A stretch of 37,803 nt of DNA from Coxiellaceae bacterium UBA1530 (GTDB lineage: Bacteria; Pseudomonadota; Gammaproteobacteria; Coxiellales; Coxiellaceae). The stretch spans positions 1 through 37,803 of the forward strand of contig DCQA01000032.1 of NCBI GenBank assembly GCA_002323325.1, in the 5' to 3' direction. How positions within the stretch are numbered: the stretch's first letter is position 1; each line of letters opens with the position of its first letter. Shown piece by piece: positions 6,665-14,191 of the stretch. The notes under the pieces are model-generated. The model saw nothing but the letters and a program-made list of their open reading frames with translations. It was not told the DNA's origin and did not search any database. Position numbers and translations under genes: made by a program.

Positions 6665-8608
6665 TTATTCTTCACCATAAATTTTTGAAATCATCTGCTT
6701 CAAGCTATCGTCTGAAGAATCTGACTCAGAGGGGGTTTTTTTTGATGGTTTTTCGGGATCTTCTTGATTAAGCTTTAGTTGTGACATCTGTTTTTCTATA
6801 TTATCACCAGCTTGATCACCACCACCCAACAAATCTTCAACTGTCAGAGAACTGACATCACCACTCTCTGATGTTGATAGGGACACGCCGCCTGTTTGAT
6901 AAGAAAGGTTCAGTCGAATGGGAACTAATAGACCCTGACCTGGCGTCACTGTTGTAGACGCCAAACTGTTAATCGTTTTCAAGAATGACTCAGTGGTGTG
7001 ATAATCTTTCGCAATGGTCGCTAGAGACTCCTTACTGTGTACTTCATGGTATTGCCAACTCACCTGTTTTTTTCCATCTAATGATTTCAAGTTAGCTTGA
7101 AAAGTTGACACACTAGCCACCGGCAATAATAGATTAAATGAGCCTGTTGGACTGGTAGCCCAACGACGCATACCAGGATTTAGACTTCGTATTTGATTAA
7201 TTGAGACACCTGACAATTTAGAAATCTCACCCAAGTCCATCTGCCCACGCAATGTTACCGTTTTAAAGTAAGGTTTATCTGCAATCTCAGGGAGATCAAT
7301 ACCTAGAGTCTTGGCGTCCTTAATAATTTGAGCGACCGCTATTAAACGCGGCACATATTGCCGTGTTTCTTTGGGGAGCTGCAAGCTCCAAAAATTACTG
7401 GACTGACCGGTTTTATCCGCACGTCTAATTGCTTTTTTAACTGTTCCCAAACCAGAATTATACGCTGCAGCAGCTAGCATCCAATCACCTAAAGAGCGAT
7501 GGAGAACGTTCAGGTAAGATAAAGCAGCTCGCGTAGAAATTAAGATATCACGCCGCTGATCGTACCACCAATCAATGCTCAAACCATAATCACCCGCTGC
7601 CGTAGCCGGCATCATTTGCCAAAGCCCAGTAGCTCCAACACGAGAGTATGCAAACGGGTCATAACCACTTTCTATGACGGGTAATAACGCAAATTCAGCA
7701 GGTAATTTGTTTTTTTTGACCTGTTGCAATACATATCCAATGTACGGTGTTGCATTACGTAACATACGCTGTAGGGCTTGTGGATTACGCAAAAATGCTG
7801 CTTTTTCTTCTAAGACCTGGGAATTACGTGCGTAATCATTGAATTGAAAGCCTTGAATAATTTGACTCCAGACGGTTGTTTGAACTGGCCTCGATTCAGG
7901 CGATGAAAAGACATCTTGCGATGCAGATCCTGGCCCTGTATCAGATAAAGCGCTTGCCGAGAGTTGTGAAAAAGCCGAAACATCACCAGATGACGTAGAT
8001 GATGATTCTACTGGCGAGGGAGACGATATTGGTGCTGAGGTAGGAGGCTGATTAATAGCCTCATTAGGTTGACTATTATCTGCTAATGGAGGTGGTGCAG
8101 GCAGTCCATCTGACGAATGATACCCCCCCGTGTTATAGACTGGATGATACTTACCGAAAAGAACACGAACCTTATTTCTATAAGGTGATAATGCTAATGA
8201 TCGACTACTAACGTAAGTGATGACACCCTTATACTGTGAAGTCAGTTTAATAGCAGCCGCATCATTGGCAACGGTCGATGGCTGCGTATTCCCTCCCCCA
8301 AAAATCTGCGACGACCAGTAACGATTCACTTGGCGAGGCGTCCATTGAAATATAGTTTGAAAAAAATCATTGTACTGTGTAGAGCCAGAGGGTTGATGAT
8401 AACCTCGCACGACCTGACCATCTATTTTACTGGTCTTGCCTAAAAAAATAGACTGAATTTGACCTGACGATAATTTTTTGATAGTGCTTTTCTGATTGCC
8501 AATGACAATAAGGTTATCTTCGGAGGCCGATACATTTACCTGTAAGCCAAAAACAAGCCACAAGAAAATGATCGGAAAATACTGTATCAATTTTTTAAAA
8601 TATTGCAT
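6665..8608 (-). CDS. Phosphate-binding-like domain fused to MltD-type lytic transglycosylase
   Basis: About 647 residues. A signal peptide (1-28, cleavage after VNVSA) leads into a small PstS-like periplasmic binding domain (about 30-150), with LSSGQIQSIFLGKTSKI, RGYHQPSGSTQYNDFF and KGVITYVSSR. Next come a Ser/Pro-rich linker, an MltD-type SLT domain and two LysM-like modules near the C-terminus. Catalytic Glu is E313 in LPVIESGYDP, followed by GATGLWQMMPATA and AYNSGLG, as in family GH23. The enzyme should cleave murein with 1,6-anhydro product formation at the cell wall. The frame extends upstream to 8677, but ATG 8606-8608 gives a clean signal peptide and overlaps the porin stop by 14 bases, so it is preferred. 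MltD normally lacks the N-terminal binding domain, so this is an unusual fusion. Confidence 0.88.
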   Translation of the reverse strand: MQYFKKLIQYFPIIFLWLVFGLQVNVSASEDNLIVIGNQKSTIKKLSSGQIQSIFLGKTSKIDGQVVRGYHQPSGSTQYNDFFQTIFQWTPRQVNRYWSSQIFGGGNTQPSTVANDAAAIKLTSQYKGVITYVSSRSLALSPYRNKVRVLFGKYHPVYNTGGYHSSDGLPAPPPLADNSQPNEAINQPPTSAPISSPSPVESSSTSSGDVSAFSQLSASALSDTGPGSASQDVFSSPESRPVQTTVWSQIIQGFQFNDYARNSQVLEEKAAFLRNPQALQRMLRNATPYIGYVLQQVKKNKLPAEFALLPVIESGYDPFAYSRVGATGLWQMMPATAAGDYGLSIDWWYDQRRDILISTRAALSYLNVLHRSLGDWMLAAAAYNSGLGTVKKAIRRADKTGQSSNFWSLQLPKETRQYVPRLIAVAQIIKDAKTLGIDLPEIADKPYFKTVTLRGQMDLGEISKLSGVSINQIRSLNPGMRRWATSPTGSFNLLLPVASVSTFQANLKSLDGKKQVSWQYHEVHSKESLATIAKDYHTTESFLKTINSLASTTVTPGQGLLVPIRLNLSYQTGGVSLSTSESGDVSSLTVEDLLGGGDQAGDNIEKQMSQLKLNQEDPEKPSKKTPSESDSSDDSLKQMISKIYGEE

Positions 8609-9872
8609 CCACACCAAAACCATAAAGCCATACATTAGACTTACCAGGGTCAGAACTAAACATACCATTCGTACCATCTAACAAATGAATATCACCGATC
8701 GTTGCCTTTAAATCAATACGGTCTGTTAAATAATAAGCTAAGGAAAAAGTATAAGACTCTTGCGCCTCTGGTGCCTCATCCGAGGGTTTAGTCAAGTCCT
8801 CTTGATTATCAGTTTCAAGGTGCGCATAAGTCAAAGCAGGTAAAAATTTTTCTAGCTGATAACCGATTGTGCCATAAAAACCCGTTAACTCGGCAACACC
8901 TTCAGGTACATCGCGATGAGCATATTCAGCGGATAGTAAGATATTTTTTAAATTAAACTTTGCACCAAGGCTATAAAACGATGTGTCCTCGTCGGTAAAA
9001 ATAGCAGAGGCCGTTCCAGTTGGAGTAGCCGTCAACTCTAAATGGGAGTAAGCGCCGTGGAGTGTCATATTGCCGTTACTGATCGATATAGACGTTCCCA
9101 CTAAATTATTTTCATCATAATCCGTTAGCTGCTCTGATGAAGTCGAACCTACTGTTGCCACGTCGTATTGAGAAGTATCTTGACCAAAAAAAGGTTGGGT
9201 TTGTAACGTCCAGCCCGATGACCCTATTGACCGCTGATAAATGGTACTGACACCATTCATGTTGAAGAACGGTACGATACGATACACTTCGTTTGGCAAA
9301 AATGCATAAGGATATGAGTAACCAACTTGAATCGTATCGGAATACAAAAAAAGAGGTATTCGCATGCGACCCAAATCAACTTTAACATTATCCATCACCT
9401 GGTATTGCAAAAATGCCCAAGCCGCATCAACGTCGTAAGCTGTATTTCCGTTAGTATCATCGCCAGAAGCAACAAACTGGCCTACTGCACTAAATTGATC
9501 ATTTAGCTTGGCTGTGAGTTGTAACCCAAACAACGTGCTGGCACCGAAGGACACATCATTAGTCACCTGACCCCGCTCAGGAATATTGTAACCTACACCA
9601 CTGTCTGCATTTGTCTGTAATGCGCCGGTGGACACAAAACCATTCATTTTAAATAGATCGTTATTTACTGATAGTGTGCCTTGTGATTCTTCGTTAGTAG
9701 CATTGGTCTCAGCAGGACTTGGCAATGTCGGCAAGTCATCGGATGCAACGGTGCTCGGTAACGTTGGTAGGTCAGACGAACTCACTGCATCATCTGCAGA
9801 CACCATCAGCGGAAGATACGTGCATACAGAAGCTGTTATCAAACCCAAAGCTGTCTTTTTTATAAATGGCAT
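8595..9872 (-). CDS. Outer-membrane porin-like beta-barrel protein
   Basis: 425 residues with a standard signal peptide (basic MPFIKK, hydrophobic core, cleavage after MVSA). A 45-residue acidic, Ser/Pro-rich segment follows with LPTLPS twice. The remainder alternates polar and aromatic residues as in a beta-barrel (FNMNGVSTIYQRS, FYGTIGYQLEKFLPALTYAHLE) and ends in a terminal Phe, the BAM recognition signature. The family looks like the porin set found beside small phosphate-binding-like proteins, which fits the downstream gene; the solute is unknown. The ATG is preceded by AGGGA at seven bases and a sigma-70-like promoter at 9942-9970. The stop overlaps the start of the transglycosylase gene, so both proteins are probably made from one message. 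Confidence 0.85.
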   Translation of the reverse strand: MPFIKKTALGLITASVCTYLPLMVSADDAVSSSDLPTLPSTVASDDLPTLPSPAETNATNEESQGTLSVNNDLFKMNGFVSTGALQTNADSGVGYNIPERGQVTNDVSFGASTLFGLQLTAKLNDQFSAVGQFVASGDDTNGNTAYDVDAAWAFLQYQVMDNVKVDLGRMRIPLFLYSDTIQVGYSYPYAFLPNEVYRIVPFFNMNGVSTIYQRSIGSSGWTLQTQPFFGQDTSQYDVATVGSTSSEQLTDYDENNLVGTSISISNGNMTLHGAYSHLELTATPTGTASAIFTDEDTSFYSLGAKFNLKNILLSAEYAHRDVPEGVAELTGFYGTIGYQLEKFLPALTYAHLETDNQEDLTKPSDEAPEAQESYTFSLAYYLTDRIDLKATIGDIHLLDGTNGMFSSDPGKSNVWLYGFGVDAIF

Positions 9873-9941
9873 GTTACATCCCTTGTAATTTCTTGAGTAG
9901 CAATAGAAGGTTGCTGATAATCCGTTAAAAAATAGCAGCTT

Positions 9942-9970
9942 ATCATAGACCCTAAATAGCTACAATCCAA
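9942..9970 (-). promoter_or_regulatory. Sigma-70-type promoter of the porin operon
   Basis: Reading the minus strand, TTGGAT (9965-9970) and TATGAT (9942-9947) are separated by exactly 17 bases. This would start transcription near 9935 and give a leader of roughly 60 bases before the porin ATG at 9870-9872. Confidence 0.5.
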
Positions 9971-10083
9971 CGACAAAAAAGCACTTAGAGCTGTATTTTT
10001 TTAGTACACTCCTTGCATTTACTCCTTTGCACCAGCATGTATGATATAAGGGTTATAATTAATCAGCTTAGAGATACAATAAA

Positions 10084-10311
10084 ATGACAACCCCGAATAA
10101 AAATCCACTGGTTACCGCGATCAGTCTTCTCGTAATTATCGGTCTGGGTATCATTGGTTTTGTTGCCCTTTCCTATTTTATTATTATCCTTGCCATTGCG
10201 GGATTGATTGCATTTATTATTTCATTCGTTCGAACACAATGGGCTAGACGATTTGGCACGACCTCATCACAAAACAACACCGGGCGCGTGATTGAACACG
10301 AAGATGATTAA
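10084..10311 (+). CDS. Small inner-membrane protein, unknown function
   Basis: A 75-residue protein with two adjacent hydrophobic stretches (about 10-30, AISLLVIIGLGIIGFVALSY, and about 31-48, FIIILAIAGLIAFIISF). A basic turn (RTQWARR) and an acidic C-terminal tail ending GRVIEHEDD follow. The charge pattern predicts a membrane anchor with the tail in the cytosol. I do not recognise a functional family. A purine stretch (AGAGA) precedes the ATG and a TATAAT lies at 10054-10059. The gene is divergent from the porin and its stop overlaps the end of alanine dehydrogenase by four bases, tail to tail. The coherent hydrophobic pattern and good position make it a credible gene. Confidence 0.65.
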   Translation: MTTPNKNPLVTAISLLVIIGLGIIGFVALSYFIIILAIAGLIAFIISFVRTQWARRFGTTSSQNNTGRVIEHEDD

Positions 10312-11462
10312 TCACAAACAGCAGCTGATAACTCAGGCTCTGCTGTCAACACACCCTGGTCATTTAAGGCGGTGTGAGGCAAACCTAGATCCGCAGCAAC
10401 ACCAGCATGAGTGATAGCACCCTGGCAGACATTAACCCCATTCTTGAGATGTGGGTCAGATGAAATAGCATCGCGCCAGCCTTGATTAGCAATTTTAATA
10501 ATAAACGGGAGAGTGACGTTGTTTAAAGCCAGAGTAGATGTACGGGGAACAGCGCCTGGCATGTTAGTCACACAGTAATGCACAATATCATCGATGACGT
10601 AGGTGGGATGACTATGAGACGTTGGCCGACTTGTTTCAAAACACCCCCCCTGATCAATAGCCACATCCACCATCACTGAACCAGGACGCATATCTCGAAG
10701 CCAACTACGAGGCACTAAACTCGGTGCTGCTTTGCCAGGTATTAATACTGCACCAATCACTAAATCAGCGTCCTTAACATATTGCTCGATGTTTGACCGA
10801 CTCGCGTACGTTGTATTTAAACGCCCACCAAATTGAAAATCCAGTTGTTCCAATCGAGGATGCGAGACATCTAACACCGTGACATGAGCCTCAGTGCCCA
10901 TCGCCATTCGAATCGCATTGGTCCCTACGACTCCCCCCCCAATGACGACGACTTTAGCTGCAGCAACACCAGGGACACCACCTAACAACAAACCTGAACC
11001 ACCATTGCTTTTCAACAAACTCTGAGCACCAACCTGAACGGACAAACGGCCCGCGACTTGACTCATCGGTGTTAGCAAAGGCAACGAGTTACGCTTATCA
11101 GTAACAGTCTCATAGGCAATGGCAACACAACCCGCTTTCATTAGCGCCTCAGCCTGTGGCAAATCAGCAGCCAAGTGAAGATATGTGAACAAAATCTGGT
11201 CTTTTCTTAGCAAGACATATTCTTCAGGTTGAGGTTCTTTAACCTTTACAATCATATCAGCCTGGCCATACACGTCCTGAGCGGATGCGGCGATCGTCAC
11301 ACCGACAGATGCATAATGTTCATCCATAAAACCAATACCTAAACCCGCATCTTTTTCAACAATCACCTTGTGTCCGAGCGATATCAGCTCATGCGCATTA
11401 AAAGGTGTTAACCCAACACGAAACTCTTTATTTTTAATTTCTTTTGGAATACCAATAATCAT
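10308..11462 (-). CDS. ald: Alanine dehydrogenase
   Basis: A 384-residue NAD-dependent enzyme interconverting L-alanine and pyruvate plus ammonia in the cytosol. Signature parts are MIIGIPKEIKNKEFRVGLTP (substrate-binding Arg), VKVKEP (Lys), TYLHLA (catalytic His), the Rossmann loop VIGGGVVGTNAIRMA with the nucleotide-binding Asp in VTVLDVS, and the conserved VDVAIDQGGC (catalytic Asp). The frame runs 22 codons further upstream, but ATG 11460-11462 begins the family N-terminus and has GAGG eight bases ahead. The usual length is about 371, so the C-terminus is slightly extended. It is the last gene of a five-gene minus-strand run that starts with an amino-acid permease, so alanine uptake and catabolism may be linked. 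Confidence 0.95.
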   Translation of the reverse strand: MIIGIPKEIKNKEFRVGLTPFNAHELISLGHKVIVEKDAGLGIGFMDEHYASVGVTIAASAQDVYGQADMIVKVKEPQPEEYVLLRKDQILFTYLHLAADLPQAEALMKAGCVAIAYETVTDKRNSLPLLTPMSQVAGRLSVQVGAQSLLKSNGGSGLLLGGVPGVAAAKVVVIGGGVVGTNAIRMAMGTEAHVTVLDVSHPRLEQLDFQFGGRLNTTYASRSNIEQYVKDADLVIGAVLIPGKAAPSLVPRSWLRDMRPGSVMVDVAIDQGGCFETSRPTSHSHPTYVIDDIVHYCVTNMPGAVPRTSTLALNNVTLPFIIKIANQGWRDAISSDPHLKNGVNVCQGAITHAGVAADLGLPHTALNDQGVLTAEPELSAAVCD

Positions 11463-11524
11463 AAGACAAGCCTCGTTTTGGATCAGAAAAAAGACAACAC
11501 ACCTTATCAAAAACATGCAGCGTG

Positions 11525-12520
11525 TCAATCAGCTGAGCACTTAAAAATACTGGTATCTGGGACATATTGCGCGATTTTTTTATGAAAACTATTCAGCATG
11601 TCGATTTCACGTGCTTTAGAATAAGACACAATTTTCTTATTGACCTCTAATGGGTGTGCTAACAGCTTATCCTTAGGGTACATCGCTGTAATTTTCTGAT
11701 ACATCTTCTCGGGAAAACGCAGCAAACCGGTACTGACAGAATGAACGAGTGACGAATCGATCGATGAAAATATATCGGTCAGCAATTGATCATAGAGCGC
11801 CTGAAAATTATCGGTGTAAATCAAAGGATCAAATCGCAACCCTATACGCCAACCGGCTACCTGCAGTTGCTTCATAGCTTTCAAGCGCTGAGATAACTTT
11901 GGTACTCGATGCTCAACTTGCCGTGAAATACTATCCGGAGTCATACTGAAGGCTACTACAGCATTCTGAATAGGCTGGCAGTTTAATAGAGACTTTACAT
12001 TAGCACTTTTGGTACGCAACTCCAGTAACGCCCTGGGATGCTTCTCAAAAAATGGAATAAAATTCTCAATGAATTGCGTGTTCGGATTAAAGGCCAATGA
12101 ATCAGAGTCATAACCCGAAAAAAAAGTGACCACTTCATCTTGATGCTCCTCAAGTACGGTCACAATATCACTCTGAAAATCTTCGTAATTAACAAACAAG
12201 ACGTAATGAGCACTTTGATACATCCCCTGTAAAAAACAATAACGACAATCATAGGGACAATTCAATAAATGAGAAAAATAATAATTCTTTTGGCCTCCAA
12301 TACCAAAACCTGGTGGTGTAGGCAACACTCGCGACGAAGGTTTTTCCGCGAGTATTAAGGCAGGATGCTGTTTCTGAATCCGAAAACTTTGCGACTTACG
12401 ATTAAATATCTCACGGTAGTGATCACACTCAATAATCGTTTTATGCTGCCCAATACGTTCTAACAATGTTCGAGTTCTAGGATGATTAAGCACTCGACTT
12501 TCAACATAAATCACTGACAT
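11525..12520 (-). CDS. Spore-photoproduct-lyase-like radical SAM protein
   Basis: 331 residues with the radical SAM cluster motif C-x3-C-x2-C in LNCPYDCRYCFLQGMY, preceded by GFGIGGQKNYYFSHL, as in the SplB/COG1533 family. Canonical spore photoproduct lyases place their hydrogen-donor Cys about 45-50 residues after the cluster (Cys141 of B. subtilis). Here the matching segment reads FFSGYDSDSLAF and has no Cys. The only late Cys residues are CQPIQ near the middle and FKC near the C-terminus. The host is Gram-negative and not expected to sporulate, so the protein probably does other radical chemistry on nucleic acid, or repairs thymine lesions by another route. The ATG has GAG at eight bases. 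It lies five bases downstream of a nucleosidase-like gene and 62 upstream of ald. Confidence 0.85.
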   Translation of the reverse strand: MSVIYVESRVLNHPRTRTLLERIGQHKTIIECDHYREIFNRKSQSFRIQKQHPALILAEKPSSRVLPTPPGFGIGGQKNYYFSHLLNCPYDCRYCFLQGMYQSAHYVLFVNYEDFQSDIVTVLEEHQDEVVTFFSGYDSDSLAFNPNTQFIENFIPFFEKHPRALLELRTKSANVKSLLNCQPIQNAVVAFSMTPDSISRQVEHRVPKLSQRLKAMKQLQVAGWRIGLRFDPLIYTDNFQALYDQLLTDIFSSIDSSLVHSVSTGLLRFPEKMYQKITAMYPKDKLLAHPLEVNKKIVSYSKAREIDMLNSFHKKIAQYVPDTSIFKCSAD

Positions 12521-12525
12521 AGTAG

Positions 12526-13374
12526 TTACTCAAAATGGTAGGAGGTATTGGATAAAACCGATTCAATAACGTGAAGTACCGATCGCGTATCTTTACATGC
12601 ATTGACATAACCCATAACTGAGCAATCTTTAAATACAACCTGCCAACGCCTTAAATAACCTTTAAGTTGATACTGTTGATAGACGGTGAAGTGCCAACGT
12701 GAAAGAAGCTGCTCGTAGTCCTCAAGATCAACATAAGACTGCAACGCCAATGTCGAACGATCCAACAAACTATCAAGCGTGACCTGAATGGTACCCATAG
12801 CGTCTGCAAGCCAAGCGACCACGGAACTTGGCTCAATAGCCATCTGATCCTCTACACAGTTATCTGAGACTACCTTGATAATCTGGGCTTGATCTTGACA
12901 AGCTAATCGACTCACCGCTTGCATAAAACCGGCGGACTCCATGTCCAACAAAGTATCTACAATCATCGTCTGAGGTCTATCATAACATCGTATTGCGGTA
13001 GTTGGAGCCTTAGGTCGCTGCGTTAGAAAAGGGTACCAAACTTGATGGGTAGCAACATCGATGACCTTATTAGCCATAACACACTCACCCACAGAAAATT
13101 TATTTGAAGCGGCGATGCCAACATTTAAAAAGGACACATGATCACGATCAGACAATAACCCTAAGCTATGACCTATCGTTAAGGCGGCATTGAGCTTCCC
13201 TACACCACTGACCAATAACATCAAAGAATCATCTGGGCTTGTATACATAGTTAACGCTGAGTGCCTTAATCGCTTCATTTTATAGTGATCGATAATAGGG
13301 CGAGCCTCACAAGCTAATGCGACTTGTATCATCACTCGAGGCTGCCTAGCAGTAGTGGGTAAGCTGTTGCTCAT
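12526..13374 (-). CDS. MTA/SAH-nucleosidase-like protein (PNP/UDP superfamily)
   Basis: 282 residues; the first about 215 form a nucleoside phosphorylase/nucleosidase domain. All three positions catalytic in 5'-methylthioadenosine/S-adenosylhomocysteine nucleosidase are identifiable: E23 in ALACEARPI, the Glu in DMESAGF, and the Asp in VVSDN. Also present are LLVSGVGKLNAALTIG and FLNVGIAA. The last about 65 residues (YEQLLSRWHFT onward) are outside the core and unfamiliar. The 3' end lies five bases before the radical SAM gene. Radical SAM enzymes that consume SAM release 5'-deoxyadenosine, a known substrate of such nucleosidases, so coupling is plausible. An alternative start at M15 would remove the 29-base overlap with the glycosyltransferase upstream. 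Substrate inferred. Confidence 0.75.
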   Translation of the reverse strand: MSNSLPTTARQPRVMIQVALACEARPIIDHYKMKRLRHSALTMYTSPDDSLMLLVSGVGKLNAALTIGHSLGLLSDRDHVSFLNVGIAASNKFSVGECVMANKVIDVATHQVWYPFLTQRPKAPTTAIRCYDRPQTMIVDTLLDMESAGFMQAVSRLACQDQAQIIKVVSDNCVEDQMAIEPSSVVAWLADAMGTIQVTLDSLLDRSTLALQSYVDLEDYEQLLSRWHFTVYQQYQLKGYLRRWQVVFKDCSVMGYVNACKDTRSVLHVIESVLSNTSYHFE

Positions 13375-14176
13375 AACAATTTACTCGTTCATGCTGTTGA
13401 CGCTTGCGAGCACCCGCCAACAATATTTGTAATTTCTTTTTTAGCGTGGCGACTGTCGCTGATCTAAATCGATCCGGCAATCTCTCAGACTCTAATTGTT
13501 TAATTAACGCATGCACCCTGAACCGATCCATCCCCCAATGTTGACGAGAGAGTTGATCTGCATGCCCGCCATACTTAATCAGGCACGGCTCCTGCTCAAA
13601 CAAGATGGGAAACTGTGCAGCAATTCTAAGCCATAAATCATAGTCTTCGCATGCAGGCAATGACTCATCAAAAAAGCCAACAGACTGTATCACAGATCGA
13701 TGTATCAACACACTAGATGGTGAAACAACACACAGCGGAAGGCAGGCTAAATAGATATCACCCCCGATTTTTTGATGTTTTTTCATGGGGTTCACTCGAA
13801 CTCCAGAACGTATCCAAATTTCTTCTGTATGCACCCAGTGTGGACGTGGTGAGTCCTTTATCAATGCCATTTGCCGTGCCAGTTTATCCGGTAACCACTC
13901 ATCATCCGAGTCCAAAAAAGCCAGCCACTCACCTTTCGCCTGACAAATACCGGCATTTCTAGCCGCACTCACGCCTGATTGATGCGCTAACGAAGTGACT
14001 GCTACTTTAGGATAAGTCGCGAGTAACTCTAATGTTTGATCCGTTGATGCATCATCGATCACAAGGCACTCAAAAGCAGTAAAAGACTGATTAAATACCG
14101 AGTCTAATGCTCGTGATAAAGACATGGCTCGATTATGCGTAGGAATAATCACTGAGATTTGTGGTACTTTAACCAT
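13346..14176 (-). CDS. Family 2 glycosyltransferase
   Basis: 276 residues with a complete GT-A fold at the N-terminus: ISVIIPTHNRAMSLSRAL, CLVIDDASTDQTLELL (nucleotide-sugar Asp), SAARNAGICQAKGEWLAFLDSDDEW (metal-binding D-x-D-like motif), and a later SLPACEDYDLWLRIA acidic motif, the usual base region. The C-terminal 60 residues are basic and helical. Such enzymes transfer a sugar from a nucleotide donor, typically in LPS, capsule or glycoprotein synthesis; acceptor and sugar cannot be read from sequence. No other polysaccharide gene is in this run. It begins 15 bases after the permease gene and overlaps the next gene by 29 bases, so it is part of the same transcript. Confidence 0.88.
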   Translation of the reverse strand: MVKVPQISVIIPTHNRAMSLSRALDSVFNQSFTAFECLVIDDASTDQTLELLATYPKVAVTSLAHQSGVSAARNAGICQAKGEWLAFLDSDDEWLPDKLARQMALIKDSPRPHWVHTEEIWIRSGVRVNPMKKHQKIGGDIYLACLPLCVVSPSSVLIHRSVIQSVGFFDESLPACEDYDLWLRIAAQFPILFEQEPCLIKYGGHADQLSRQHWGMDRFRVHALIKQLESERLPDRFRSATVATLKKKLQILLAGARKRQQHERVNCYEQQLTHYC

Positions 14177-14191
14177 AGTATTATTAACACA

